The notes under the pieces were generated by a model. That model ran no database searches, was not told where the DNA came from, and saw nothing but the letters and a program-made list of their open reading frames with translations. A stretch of 64,000 nt of DNA from JAWPMT01 sp965267435. Its GTDB lineage: Bacteria; Bacteroidota; Bacteroidia; Cytophagales; Cyclobacteriaceae. The stretch spans positions 2,604,001 through 2,668,000 of the forward strand of contig OZ253960.1 in the NCBI GenBank assembly GCA_965267435.1, given 5' to 3'. Position 1 is the first letter of the stretch; every line of letters starts with the position of its first letter. Shown here one piece after another: positions 7,485-16,532 of the stretch. Position numbers and translations under genes: made by a program.

Positions 7485-8238
7485 GGTACTGATAGTCCTC
7501 TCCGAGGTAGATGAACCGACCGGGAAAATCCTTCTTCAGCTGCTCATAGTCGGGATAGATGACCCGAGCGATCTTCTTAACAATGCCGCGGGCATTCTTC
7601 TCTTCATCATGGGTATGAACGACCTTCTGTGGATCGAGCATCTCTACCAATTGGCGAGCCCTGTCCATGCCGGGATTGACGTCGCCTCCCATCCAGCCGG
7701 GTAGACGAAATAGGGAAAACGAGGTGATGAGCAAAACGATGTTGTAGTCTGTCAATTGCTGGCGCTGCTCGGCTGTGGGTTCGAATCCATGGGGTGTGTA
7801 AAGGATCACGTCCTCTCCTTGTCGAATGGCGATCCCATAATAAACGGGATCCAATTTCCGCCCGGGATCAAGAAATGCCACGTGAACGTCGCCCATTTGC
7901 AGCCACTCGCCGTCTGCCAGGTCGGGTAACAAATGCAGTCGATCTGCTACGGACTTGCGGAGTCTTTTGAAAGCTTTTGGCGTGCCATAGATGGGTGCTT
8001 CTGGCATCAGATCCAGTGTCTCCTCGTGGCAGTGGTCGGAATACGATTGGGAGACGATGATACCGTCATAGTGACCTATATCCTCGATAGACATGGGCGG
8101 TGTAGCATGCCACTGCTCGTTGAACCAAGGCCATCCTTCCACTTCGGTACCAAGCAACCAGGGATCGATGATCAGGCTCGTCTGGTCCCACTGCACTTGC
8201 CAGGTGCTGTCCATGTTCAGTCTGCGGATCTTTAACAT
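7453..8238 (-). CDS. Metallo-beta-lactamase-fold hydrolase
   Basis: 261 aa. The N-terminal strands include IIDPWLLG (about 22-29), followed by the metal-site loop at SQSYSDHCHEETL. This is the 'SQ-x3-DH-x-H' variant of the HxHxDH motif, shared by a subgroup of UlaG/RomA-like MBL proteins. Later conserved positions are FLDPGRKLDP, YTPHGF and VHTHDEEKNARG. Substrate is not predictable. Tail-to-tail overlap with the sigma factor gene and a 4-bp gap after the transglycosylase gene on the same strand (start 8238, previous stop 8243) put it at the end of the helicase-mltB-hydrolase operon. Confidence 0.8.
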   Translation of the reverse strand: MLKIRRLNMDSTWQVQWDQTSLIIDPWLLGTEVEGWPWFNEQWHATPPMSIEDIGHYDGIIVSQSYSDHCHEETLDLMPEAPIYGTPKAFKRLRKSVADRLHLLPDLADGEWLQMGDVHVAFLDPGRKLDPVYYGIAIRQGEDVILYTPHGFEPTAEQRQQLTDYNIVLLITSFSLFRLPGWMGGDVNPGMDRARQLVEMLDPQKVVHTHDEEKNARGIVKKIARVIYPDYEQLKKDFPGRFIYLGEDYQYLTLSEPAPQG

Positions 8239-8242
8239 CTTG

Positions 8243-9226
8243 TCATTGTTGATTTCGCCTCTCCTTGATCGCCTGGGCCAGCTGGTGAACTACCAGGGCG
8301 TAGAGCTGGCTGCGATTGTATCGGGTGATTACGTAGAAGTTGTGTAGTCCGTACCAGTACTCATAGCCTCCATCTTCCAGCTCGTACTGGAGCAACGACA
8401 CAGGTGTCTCGGGAGTGACGGACTCGACAGGTATGAAGCCCAGGTTTTCGTAGTAGGACATCGTGTTCTTAGGTTTCGTGGAGGTGCTTTGCCGGTCAGC
8501 AGCGGCTGGCGACTTGAGAATACCACTGGCCACCAACCTTCCCCTTTTCCAATTGTGCACCTTGAGGTAGTTGGCTGCGCTCGCCATGCCGTCCTCTGGA
8601 GAGTTGAGCAGGTCGCGTGTGCCGCCTTTGTCGTAGCTCACGGCATAGGCCCGGTAGCTACTTGGCATGAACTGGCCATAGCCCATGGCTCCGGCATAGC
8701 TTCCTAATAGCTCGTCATAAGGTAGCTGCTCCTCTCGCGTCAGGACCAGGTACTCCTCCAGCTCCCTCTGAAAAAACCGCGCCCTCTTCGGATAGCCGAA
8801 GGCGAGGGTGTAGAGGGCATCCAATACCTTGTGCGTGCCTTTTCGCTGACCGAAGAAGGTTTCCACACCTAAAATGCCCAGGATATACTCAGGAGCGACG
8901 CCAGTCTCTTCACTGATGGAATTTAATGTGGCCTGATGCTCGTCCCAGAACTCCACACCCGCATTGATCCGCTCGTCGGTCATGAAGATCTTGCGGTATC
9001 GATACCAGGGCATACCCTCGGCCGGCTTGTTCATTCGCTCGATGATCTTGGGTTGGTAGGTCGCCTGCCCCAGTTGCTCACGGACCTTTGCTTCGGTCAC
9101 ATCGTAGTCCCTGACAAATCGCTGAACGAACGCGTCAATGGCACTTTCATCTACCTGGCTGCGCACAGTGGTTGAGGCCAACATCAATCCCAGGGTGCTT
9201 AAGAGGACAATTTTCGATAATTCCAT
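8243..9226 (-). CDS. mltB: Membrane-bound lytic murein transglycosylase B
   Basis: 327 aa with an N-terminal signal sequence (LLSTLGLMLASTTVRS) and no lipobox cysteine, so probably soluble periplasmic. It cleaves the MurNAc-GlcNAc bond of peptidoglycan to 1,6-anhydro products. The SLT_2 family is recognised from the catalytic Glu in GILGVETFFGQ (about 120-130), YPKRARFF, and the GAMGYGQFMPSSYRAYAVSY block, followed by YLKVHNW. The gene starts one base after the stop of the upstream helicase-nuclease gene and is co-transcribed with it and with the MBL-fold gene. Confidence 0.88.
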   Translation of the reverse strand: MELSKIVLLSTLGLMLASTTVRSQVDESAIDAFVQRFVRDYDVTEAKVREQLGQATYQPKIIERMNKPAEGMPWYRYRKIFMTDERINAGVEFWDEHQATLNSISEETGVAPEYILGILGVETFFGQRKGTHKVLDALYTLAFGYPKRARFFQRELEEYLVLTREEQLPYDELLGSYAGAMGYGQFMPSSYRAYAVSYDKGGTRDLLNSPEDGMASAANYLKVHNWKRGRLVASGILKSPAAADRQSTSTKPKNTMSYYENLGFIPVESVTPETPVSLLQYELEDGGYEYWYGLHNFYVITRYNRSQLYALVVHQLAQAIKERRNQQ

Positions 9227-9227
9227 G

Positions 9228-12200
9228 CTAGACTGTCTTGACGGATACAGGATTCGTGTAAATGATTTTGCCAGCTAAATTTTCATAGCCCATTTCTTTG
9301 AGAACCTCCATGTATTGGCTGACTTGTCTCTCGTCTTCGGGCTTCGCCTTGCCAGTTTTAAAATCAATCACGTGCCAAATATCGTCCTTCCTGACTAACC
9401 GGTCAATGCGATAATACTTTCCTCCCGGTAAAAGGATGGGAACTTCCCTCATCACCTCCTGCGTCGCTTCGAAGAAATAGCGCACTTCGGGATGGGTGAT
9501 GATCGCTATAATATCGTCGCCACTTGTTCCATGCGATTCGATGTCTGCGACTTCAGCGAGCTGGGCATGGAGCATTGTGCCACGCTGCTGAGACTCCCAA
9601 TCCTGGTCGCTAAGCGCCTCACTGCCCTTCATCTGCAGACTCACCTTTCCGCGCCAACTTTCGGACGTGTACCTGCTGAGCCCGTACTCCATGGAATCTG
9701 TGGCCTTCGACTTTCCTGGCGGCAGACTACCACTCTCAAAGAGGTGCTCCTCACTTTCCCAACCCTGCAACTGACGCAGGCGGTAGTGACAGAACATTCC
9801 GACATCCGACATTTTCCTACCCGCTGGTTGATACTTCCCAAAAACATGTAGTGCGGAGGAAGCGCGAGTCAGAGCCACATACAACAGATTGATATTGTCA
9901 ATCAGGGCACTGGCTCGCTCATGTATGTAGTCTTCTGCCCAAAATGTGCCCTTCAACTTGCCAGAGTACTTCAAGGGCACGACGGGTAGTCGCTTGACGG
10001 CAGGATGGTCCGCTGGAGGCAGCCATAAGATTTCCTCTTGAAGCGTGTCGTGATCCAGTCTCCAGTCCAGGAAAGGGATGATGACGATGGGAAACTCCAG
10101 CCCCTTTGCCTTGTGGATAGTCATCACCTTGACGGCATCGTTTTCATCAGCAATCTGGATCGCCCGCTTCTTCCTTACATTTTCCCACCAGTTGAGAAAG
10201 ACCGGGATATCTCCACGCTGAGTCTTGGAGAAGTCGAGTATTGCGTCCTGAAACCCCTGGAGGTAGGTGTATTCACTCTTGATCTTGTCAAGGCCGAAGA
10301 TTCTAATTAAGACCTCTACCAATTCGTAGATCGGCAATGTCTTGAGGTACTCTTTGCGTCGTAGGAAAGTGGAAGGTACCCATTGCTTCCAATCATCAAT
10401 GGCCGCAAAAAGCTGCCCATCGGAGATTGGCTCGTTTCTTACAAACCGCCGATACTCATACAACCATTCGGCCAGGGCAATGCTATTCTTCTCATGGTTA
10501 AGCCAGGTCAGGAGGCTTATAAGCATTTTAACGGCATGACTACTGTACAGGTAGAGTGCCTCGGAACTGACCACGTCATATTTACAATCGGCCTTCGCCG
10601 CCGGGGACTGTTTGTGGGCCATAAAGCCATCGGCAATGCGTTTGCCTTGTCCCTGGGTACGGGTAAGGATCGCTATATCTCGCAAGTGATAGCCATTTTC
10701 CTGGGCCTTCTCGACCAAGGCTATGGTTCTAGCAAGGGCCAGCTGCTCCCAATTCTCGTCCGTTTCGAGGAACTCAAAGCGCACGTGTCCCTGACCATCC
10801 TTCTTCGCTGGTTTCTGTTCAACGGCCTGGTACAGCTGCAATACACTCCGGATCTGTGACTCGAAGGTGGGTGCCTCCTCTCCAAAGTACTGCTCAATGG
10901 CGTCTTTCATATCGCGAAAGAACCCATTATTGAATTGGACGATGGCCTCGCTGCTGCGCCAGTTGGTATCCAATTGTCTGCTTTCGGTCCGTGACTCTCC
11001 GGCGACCTCCCCTATCTCCTTTTCCAGGAGGTGCCAGTCACCACCTCTCCATCTGTAGATCGACTGCTTAGAATCGCCAACGACAAGGTTGCGTTTGTCG
11101 GCATCGGCAGCATCCTTCACAAGGGGTCGGAAATTCGTCCACTGAAAGGCGGAAGTATCCTGGAACTCATCGATCAGGTAGTGGTCAAAAAAGGACCCGA
11201 CTTTCTCGTATATGTATGGGGTGTCGCTTTCATCGATTATCAGCCGCAGGAAGTCCGGCAGATCGGCAATCAGCATCACATCGTTGTCCTGCCGATACTG
11301 CTGAAGCTTTTTGTTGATCTCAGATAAGATGCCAAAGGTGTAGAAGTACCGCTGTACCTCTTTCAGGGACTGGTACATGATCAAATCCTTATCTATGTGC
11401 TCGATCATCGCTTGATAAATGGGCATGACCTCCTCTCGAACATGATGGGAAAAGCCCGCATCCTTCTCTTGCGCTTTTGTCAGCCAACTAGTGGGGTCGG
11501 TGGCCGCCTCCCTGCGGCGGTCTGTGACCTCGTACGACCCTCCTAATACTTTCTTGAATAAACCCGCTGGTCCATTGCCTTTGGATTTGTACCCGTCGAC
11601 CCCACCATAGGGCTGCATCAGGTCCAGGGCCTGCAGGCAAAACTTTCGACACTTGTTTTCAAATGACTGCTGCGACAAACGAAGGCGGTCGAGGAAAGAT
11701 GTGAAGAAATCCTTCTCCGCGCTGAGCTTGAGTACTTCTTCCGATTGCAACTTGTAGACATCCTTCAGGGTCTGTGCTGCGAGGGACGTAATGTCTGCTC
11801 TGAAGTCCCAGGACTTGCCATCCTCCACCCTTTCCTCGGCAAACTGCGTGAGCCATTGGCGTATGGTCTGCTGGTCTTCCAGCCCGACATCCGCGAGCAT
11901 CTGGTCAATCACTTCCTGAAGGACCCGGTCGACATCCAGGTCAATGGTGAAGGTACCCTGCAACCCCATCTCTCGTGCGAACGAGCGAATTACCTGATGA
12001 AAGAAACTGTCAATCGTAACGATAGAGAAGCGGCCATAGTGATGCAGTATCTCCCCCAAGACTCCTTTTGCTCTTTGTTGCAGCTCTGACTCATCTAGTC
12101 GTAGTGCGGTCATCAGGGCATTGGTCATCTCCGTGCGCTCACCTGCTGCAAGACGCCTCAGTATGTCCAGGATCCGCCCCTTCATTTCGTCCGTCGCTTT

Positions 12201-12362
12201 GTTCGTAAAGGTGACGGCCAAAATCCGTTGGTAGGCTTGCGGGGATGCCATCGCCAATTTGAGGTATTCCTGCGTTAACGTAAAAGTCTTGCCCGATCCA
12301 GCGGAAGAACGGTAGATAACAACAGGCTTACCACTCATTTCTTCCTGTTCACCTATCGCCAT
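9228..12362 (-). CDS. UvrD/Rep-type helicase with C-terminal PD-(D/E)XK nuclease domain (AddA/RecB-like)
   Basis: 1044 aa. Walker A is RSSAGSGKTFTLT (about 18-30). Further SF1 motifs: TFTNKATDEMKGRIL, DEFQDTSAFQW (DExx box), VGDSKQSIYRWRGGD, MTIHKAKGLEFPIVI and LYVALTRASSALHVFG. The C-terminus has the RecB-family nuclease core YRIDRLV...WHVIDFKTGK followed by QVSQYMEVLKEMGY. This is the layout of AddA/RecB subunits that process double-strand breaks for recombination. An AddB/RexB partner is not next to it in this window. A start at M9 (12338) is also possible, and the preceding residues are not conserved-looking. First gene of a minus-strand operon; the 75-bp gap to the divergent gene at 12438 must hold its promoter. 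Confidence 0.88.
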   Translation of the reverse strand: MAIGEQEEMSGKPVVIYRSSAGSGKTFTLTQEYLKLAMASPQAYQRILAVTFTNKATDEMKGRILDILRRLAAGERTEMTNALMTALRLDESELQQRAKGVLGEILHHYGRFSIVTIDSFFHQVIRSFAREMGLQGTFTIDLDVDRVLQEVIDQMLADVGLEDQQTIRQWLTQFAEERVEDGKSWDFRADITSLAAQTLKDVYKLQSEEVLKLSAEKDFFTSFLDRLRLSQQSFENKCRKFCLQALDLMQPYGGVDGYKSKGNGPAGLFKKVLGGSYEVTDRRREAATDPTSWLTKAQEKDAGFSHHVREEVMPIYQAMIEHIDKDLIMYQSLKEVQRYFYTFGILSEINKKLQQYRQDNDVMLIADLPDFLRLIIDESDTPYIYEKVGSFFDHYLIDEFQDTSAFQWTNFRPLVKDAADADKRNLVVGDSKQSIYRWRGGDWHLLEKEIGEVAGESRTESRQLDTNWRSSEAIVQFNNGFFRDMKDAIEQYFGEEAPTFESQIRSVLQLYQAVEQKPAKKDGQGHVRFEFLETDENWEQLALARTIALVEKAQENGYHLRDIAILTRTQGQGKRIADGFMAHKQSPAAKADCKYDVVSSEALYLYSSHAVKMLISLLTWLNHEKNSIALAEWLYEYRRFVRNEPISDGQLFAAIDDWKQWVPSTFLRRKEYLKTLPIYELVEVLIRIFGLDKIKSEYTYLQGFQDAILDFSKTQRGDIPVFLNWWENVRKKRAIQIADENDAVKVMTIHKAKGLEFPIVIIPFLDWRLDHDTLQEEILWLPPADHPAVKRLPVVPLKYSGKLKGTFWAEDYIHERASALIDNINLLYVALTRASSALHVFGKYQPAGRKMSDVGMFCHYRLRQLQGWESEEHLFESGSLPPGKSKATDSMEYGLSRYTSESWRGKVSLQMKGSEALSDQDWESQQRGTMLHAQLAEVADIESHGTSGDDIIAIITHPEVRYFFEATQEVMREVPILLPGGKYYRIDRLVRKDDIWHVIDFKTGKAKPEDERQVSQYMEVLKEMGYENLAGKIIYTNPVSVKTV

Positions 12363-12437
12363 TGGCTTATCATCCTTTCTCTTCTTAGATTAATCTTCAC
12401 TTAACTTTTAGATAACATAACTTTTTAAGCACCAGCC

Positions 12438-12809
12438 ATGCCAAGTTCTAGATCCGCAGCGGTCTCGCTGATCATGATCTTTCTCGTGATCGGCGTATGC
12501 CCCACACGAACCTACGCCAGCGAACCGACAAAACCATACATCAAAAATCTGCATGACGTCATCAATTCCAAACATTATCCCAAGAAACTCAAGGAAAATC
12601 CCATTGAGGGAAAAGTGATCGTCAGTATCTGGTTAGACGATAATGGAGAGATCCTCAAGTACACCATCGATGAGGCCAATAACAAGGCGCTCGAGGAATT
12701 TATAAGAGGCAGAGTCCCCCTATTGCAGTTTGAACCGGCTCGGGATAACTTCGGCGTTCGCATTTTCAGCAAGGTAAAGTTGCCTTTTGAGTTCAAAAAG
12801 GAGGAATAA
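12438..12809 (+). CDS. Small secreted TonB-C-terminal-like protein, copy 1
   Basis: 123 aa with a signal peptide ending near YAS-EP (27). The mature 95 residues resemble an isolated TonB C-terminal domain: HYPKKLKENPIEGKVIVSIW, LDDNGEILKYTIDEA, VPLLQFEPARDNFGV and KVKLPFEFK correspond to the YP-x(n)-G-V/V-x-F/L-x-D-x-x-G pattern. No N-terminal membrane anchor or Pro-rich spacer exists, so it cannot act as a normal TonB energy transducer. It may bind periplasmic TonB boxes or be a component of the Bacteroidota 'TonB family' small proteins whose role is unknown. The next gene is a paralogue in tandem. TAACTTTT(T) sequences upstream are weak promoter candidates. Confidence 0.75.
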   Translation: MPSSRSAAVSLIMIFLVIGVCPTRTYASEPTKPYIKNLHDVINSKHYPKKLKENPIEGKVIVSIWLDDNGEILKYTIDEANNKALEEFIRGRVPLLQFEPARDNFGVRIFSKVKLPFEFKKEE

Positions 12810-12848
12810 GGACCTCACAAGACTGTCAGTTAATTATATGTTAATCCA

Positions 12849-12880
12849 TTGTTATAGTAAGTAACATTTAGTTAACTTTG
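12849..12880 (+). promoter_or_regulatory. Bacteroidota-type promoter for the second TonB-C-like gene
   Basis: TTG at 12849-12851, a 21-bp spacer and TAACTTTG at 12873-12880 match the TTG-N19-21-TAnnTTTG consensus. The expected start of transcription near 12887 leaves a 5' leader of about 23 bases before the ATG at 12910. The second paralogue can therefore be transcribed independently of the first. Confidence 0.6.
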
Positions 12881-12909
12881 GCGTAATACGTTGATAAATA
12901 AGTAGCGCC

Positions 12910-13293
12910 ATGCGGATAGTATATACCCTCCTAGTTATGTTGTTGTTCAGCTTTAGTTCTTTGGCGAGCGACACGTTGAGAATTCACACAGACAAAGCAT
13001 CTCTGGGCTGCAAGCCGAAAGTGACAAATTTCTCGGACGTTATGGATGCAGGTGTCTACCCGGTTTCATTGCGCAAGCAAGGCGTAGAGGGAGAGGTTCT
13101 GGTCGATCTGTGGATCGACGACAAAGGTGAACTCACCCGATATAAGGTAGCAGAGTCGACGAATGATCTCCTGCGCGAAATTGTGGAAGGAAGAATCAGT
13201 TTGCTGGAATTTGAGCCGGCGAGGGACGCCCTGGGTAAGAATATCAGCAGCAGAACAAGGCTACCGTTTCAATTCACATTAGATATAGACTAA
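12910..13293 (+). CDS. Small secreted TonB-C-terminal-like protein, copy 2
   Basis: 127 aa with a signal peptide (LLVMLLFSFSSLAS). It matches the preceding protein over the mature part: YPVSLRKQGVEGEVLVDLW, IDDKGELTRYKVAEST, ISLLEFEPARDALGK and RTRLPFQFT align with YPKKLKENPIEGKVIVSIW, LDDNGEILKYTIDEA, VPLLQFEPARDNFGV and KVKLPFEFK. The two arose by tandem duplication and have since diverged. Own promoter upstream (12849-12880) and a strong terminator after it (13317-13339). Function as for copy 1 is unknown. Confidence 0.75.
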   Translation: MRIVYTLLVMLLFSFSSLASDTLRIHTDKASLGCKPKVTNFSDVMDAGVYPVSLRKQGVEGEVLVDLWIDDKGELTRYKVAESTNDLLREIVEGRISLLEFEPARDALGKNISSRTRLPFQFTLDID

Positions 13294-13316
13294 CACTTGA
13301 CAGTGCGCGAAAATAC

Positions 13317-13339
13317 AGGGTTCTTCGGGACCCTTTTTT
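13317..13339. terminator. Intrinsic terminator with UUCG tetraloop, probably bidirectional
   Basis: AGGGTTC-TTCG-GGACCCT forms a 7-bp stem (one T-G pair) closed by the very stable C(UUCG)G loop and followed by TTTTTT for the plus-strand gene. On the other strand the same hairpin sits just after the argH stop codon and is followed by a TATTTT tract, so it can end both convergent transcripts. Confidence 0.8.
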
Positions 13340-14642
13340 ATTGTGTCAACTCTTCGAAGTAGGTAAAGGCGTTCATGAAACTCTGCTTGATGCGATCCGT
13401 ACCAGGATCACCTATACTCCCCAGGTGTGTATGTTTGACGCTCATTGAGGCTTTATAGTCTCCATCCTGGATCTTCTGGGCCACCTCGCGATAAGCATCT
13501 CGAAATGGCACTCCCTCCAGCACCAATTCATTCACCACCTCCACCGTGAACAACAAGTCATAGCGTGGGTCCTCCAGTATCCCCTCAGTCACCGCAAGGC
13601 CACCAATCATCAGGGAGGCAATGTCAAGACAATCTTTCAGTTCATCAAATGCCGGAATGAAACGTTCTTTCAACTGTTGCAGATCACGATGATACCCAGA
13701 CGGCAGGTTGTTTGTGATCAACGTCATCTCATAAGGTAGCGACTGCAGCTGATTGGCTTTACCTCGTAACAACTCAAAGCCGTCAGGATTGTGCTTGTGG
13801 GGCATTATGCTTGAACCTGTAGTGAACTTGACTGGAAGCTTGAAGAAGTCAAAGTTCTGTCCGCTGAACATACATACGTCCATCGCCATCTTGGCCAGCG
13901 TGGCCGCTACAGCACTCACGGCCATGGCCACAGCCCGCTCCATCTTACCTCGGGTCATCTGAGCATAGACCACGTTGAAGTTCGGTTCTGCAAACTTGAG
14001 GTCCTCGGTAGTTGCATCCCGGTCTATTGGGAATGAAGAACCATAACCGGCCGCCGAGCCCAGTGGGTTTTTATTAGTGATCTCGTGCGCCGCACGAAGC
14101 AAAAGGAGATCATCTGTAAGGCTCTCCGCATACGCTCCGAACCATAGCCCAAAAGACGATGGCATGGCTATCTGCATGTGCGTATAGCCAGGCATCAGCA
14201 CATGTTTGTACGCTTCGCTCTTCGTCAGGAGTTGATCAAAGAGGTACAGCGTCTTATCAGCCACTTGGCGCAGTTCCTCACGAGCAAATAATTTCAGTGC
14301 CGTCAGCACCTGGTCGTTGCGGGATCGGCCGGTATGGACCTTTTTGCCCAAATCCCCCAGATCCCTTATCAGCATCAGCTCGATTTGGGAGTGAACGTCC
14401 TCGACGCCATCTTCTATGACAAAGTCTCCTTGCTCGATGATCTGACCTATCTGATCCAACCCTTCCACCAACCGCTGTGATTCATCGCTTGTGAGCAACC
14501 CGACTTTCCCCAACATCCTTGCGTGGGCCTGGGATCCAACCACGTCGTACCTGGCGAGGTAGAGGTCAAGCTCGCGGTCCTTGCCGACGGTGAACTTCTC
14601 AAAGAATTGATCGATATCCTCGCCTTTCTGCCAAAGTTTCAT
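13338..14642 (-). CDS. argH: Argininosuccinate lyase
   Basis: 434 aa, last gene of the arginine operon. It splits argininosuccinate into arginine and fumarate. The fumarase/aspartase superfamily signature is GSSIMPHKHNPDGFELLRG (about 264-282), and the N-terminus WQKGEDIDQFFEKFTVGKDR is typical of ArgH; DVHSQIELMLI and TGRSRNDQVLT are also present, as is the AMPSSFGLWFGA region. It follows argE after 25 bp, the only real gap within the operon. Its stop codon lies in the T-run of the shared terminator. Confidence 0.95.
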   Translation of the reverse strand: MKLWQKGEDIDQFFEKFTVGKDRELDLYLARYDVVGSQAHARMLGKVGLLTSDESQRLVEGLDQIGQIIEQGDFVIEDGVEDVHSQIELMLIRDLGDLGKKVHTGRSRNDQVLTALKLFAREELRQVADKTLYLFDQLLTKSEAYKHVLMPGYTHMQIAMPSSFGLWFGAYAESLTDDLLLLRAAHEITNKNPLGSAAGYGSSFPIDRDATTEDLKFAEPNFNVVYAQMTRGKMERAVAMAVSAVAATLAKMAMDVCMFSGQNFDFFKLPVKFTTGSSIMPHKHNPDGFELLRGKANQLQSLPYEMTLITNNLPSGYHRDLQQLKERFIPAFDELKDCLDIASLMIGGLAVTEGILEDPRYDLLFTVEVVNELVLEGVPFRDAYREVAQKIQDGDYKASMSVKHTHLGSIGDPGTDRIKQSFMNAFTYFEELTQ

Positions 14643-14667
14643 AGGTAATATGGGTTGGTTCTGATGA

Positions 14668-15735
14668 TTAGATGAATTGCTTGAGCTCCTTCAATAGTCG
14701 GATGTATCCAGCTATGCCCGCCTGGATTTCATCAACAAAGATATACTCGTCTGGGGTATGTGATCGCTCAGATCTCCCCGGCCCCATTTTCACCGTAGGA
14801 ATGGGGATCACCGCCTGGTCAGAGGTTGTTGGCGATCCAAAAAACTCCACACCCATCACTTCACCGGCTTTGCGGATAGGACTACCTTCAGGCATGGATG
14901 AAGGTCGCAGCCTGGTCGATCGAGGCTCAACAGACGCCTTCACATGGTTTCGGATGATTTCAACGACTTCCTCATTGGTGTAGGCGTCGGTGGTGCGTAT
15001 ATCCACAACGAACTCGCATTTGTCAGGTACGACATTGTGCTGATAGCCGGCATTGATCTGAGTAACTGACATCTTGATAGGTCCGAGGTAGCCGGATTCC
15101 CGGTCGTACTTGAAAGTCTGAAACCACTGAATGTCTGGTATAGCTTCGTAGATGGCATTGACTCCTACATCTCTCGCTGCATGGCCGGCTTTGCCCCTTG
15201 CGACGCAATCCAGCACCATCAGGCCTTTTTCAGCGACCGCCATGTTCATCTCCGTCGGCTCGCCGATAATGCCATAATCCAGATGACCCATGTCGGCCAA
15301 AATCGACTCCACTCCCCCTGCTCCTGAATTCTCCTCTTCTGCCGTCGCCGCTACAACTAAGTTGTAGGGAAGCTCCTCATGATAGAAGTGTCGAAATGCA
15401 CTGATCAGACTCACCAGACAGCCACCGGCATCGTTACTGCCCAACCCATACAATTTCCCGTCTTCGATCAAGGGCTCGAATGGATCACGGGTATATCCCT
15501 TGTTGGGCTTCACCGTATCGTGGTGGGAGTTGAGTAAGATCGAGGGCTTACTGGTATCGAACTTTTCGTTGCGCGCCCAGATGTTATTCCCCTTTCGTTC
15601 GTAGGCCATCTCCGCCTGCGTGAAATACTCCTCTATCCTCTGAGCGGTCTTGTCCTCCTCCCTGCTAAGACTAGGAATCCGAATGAGATCCTGGAGCAAC
15701 TGGAAGGCACCGTCAAACAAAGCCTCTGCGCTCAT
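14668..15735 (-). CDS. argE: N-acyl-ornithine/citrulline deacylase, M20 family (ArgE type)
   Basis: 355 aa zinc-dependent M20 amidohydrolase. Metal and catalytic positions are visible in LLNSHHDTVKP, GLGSNDAGGCL, AATAEEENSGAGG (tandem Glu), IGEPTEMNMAVAEKG and, near the C-terminus, GPGRSERSHTPDEYI. The dimerisation domain has GKAGHAARDVG. In Bacteroidota that use acyl-ornithine transcarbamylase, this enzyme removes the acetyl or succinyl group from the acylated citrulline, before ArgG. The gene overlaps argB by 4 bp. Its place in the operon supports arginine synthesis over a DapE or peptidase role. Confidence 0.88.
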   Translation of the reverse strand: MSAEALFDGAFQLLQDLIRIPSLSREEDKTAQRIEEYFTQAEMAYERKGNNIWARNEKFDTSKPSILLNSHHDTVKPNKGYTRDPFEPLIEDGKLYGLGSNDAGGCLVSLISAFRHFYHEELPYNLVVAATAEEENSGAGGVESILADMGHLDYGIIGEPTEMNMAVAEKGLMVLDCVARGKAGHAARDVGVNAIYEAIPDIQWFQTFKYDRESGYLGPIKMSVTQINAGYQHNVVPDKCEFVVDIRTTDAYTNEEVVEIIRNHVKASVEPRSTRLRPSSMPEGSPIRKAGEVMGVEFFGSPTTSDQAVIPIPTVKMGPGRSERSHTPDEYIFVDEIQAGIAGYIRLLKELKQFI

Positions 15736-16532
15736 GCCGTATTGATCAAGGTATAATCGTGGAAGTCCCCACCCAGGATGTCTTTCAATCGATCAAATCG
15801 ACCGATGCGTACACTTTTGACCCCTTTACTCAAGGCATTGAATGCATTGTCAAGCTTGGGGATCATGCCGCTATGGATCTTGTTGTCAGATTTCAATTTT
15901 TGGTACGAGCGCGCGTCCAGGTACCTAATGATTGACTCATCGTCTCGCAAGTCCTTCATCACACCTGGCTGCTCGAAGAGGTAGATCAGATGGACCTCCC
16001 TCTCCTGGCTCAAGGCAATCGCCACCTCATTGGCAATGGTGTCAGCGTTTGTATTGAGTAATTGGCCAAGACGGTCGTGAGTGATGGAAGCAACAACGGG
16101 AACCAACCCTATATCAACCAAGGATAAGAGCAAATCACCATTGACCCGGTCGATATCCCCGGCCCATCCGTAGTCAATCCCAGCCCTGATCGGTCGCTTA
16201 TGGGCCTCCAACAGATTGCCATCGGCCCCTGTTAAGCCCATCGCGTTGCATCCGTGCCCTTGCAGATCGGCAACAAGTCTCTTATTTAGCAGGCCGGCAT
16301 AGACCATGACCGCCACCTCCAACATGTCGTCATCGGTAATCCGCCGTCCTTCTACCAACGGCGCACGAATCCCGAGATCATCGGCCAGCGCCGTTGCCCT
16401 CTTGCCCCCACCATGGACCAACACCTTGTCACCACGGGCATCAGCAAAGCTTTGAACAAAAGCAGAGAGGTCGGCCTTCTTCTCGAGGACGGCGCCACCT
16501 ATCTTGACTACATACATTTTGCCATCATTCAT
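15732..16532 (-). CDS. argB: N-acylglutamate kinase
   Basis: 266 aa amino-acid-kinase-fold enzyme that phosphorylates N-acetyl- (or N-succinyl-) glutamate. Seen: VVKIGGAVLEKK (phosphate-binding lysine and Gly-rich loop), VHGGGKRATALADDLG, EGRRITDDDMLEVAVMVYAG, then NADTIANEVAIALSQE and the closing SDNKIHSGMIPKLDNAFNAL. There is no N-terminal extension, which usually goes with arginine-insensitive ArgB, so feedback may act on the first step. Overlaps both neighbours by 4 bp. Confidence 0.93.
   Translation of the reverse strand: MNDGKMYVVKIGGAVLEKKADLSAFVQSFADARGDKVLVHGGGKRATALADDLGIRAPLVEGRRITDDDMLEVAVMVYAGLLNKRLVADLQGHGCNAMGLTGADGNLLEAHKRPIRAGIDYGWAGDIDRVNGDLLLSLVDIGLVPVVASITHDRLGQLLNTNADTIANEVAIALSQEREVHLIYLFEQPGVMKDLRDDESIIRYLDARSYQKLKSDNKIHSGMIPKLDNAFNALSKGVKSVRIGRFDRLKDILGGDFHDYTLINTA

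Noticed and set aside
7453..8238. Apparent loss of the HxHxDH zinc motif in the MBL-fold protein (SQSYSDHCH)
   Set aside because: A whole MBL subgroup carries the SQ-x3-DH-x-H form, so this looks like a family trait and not decay.
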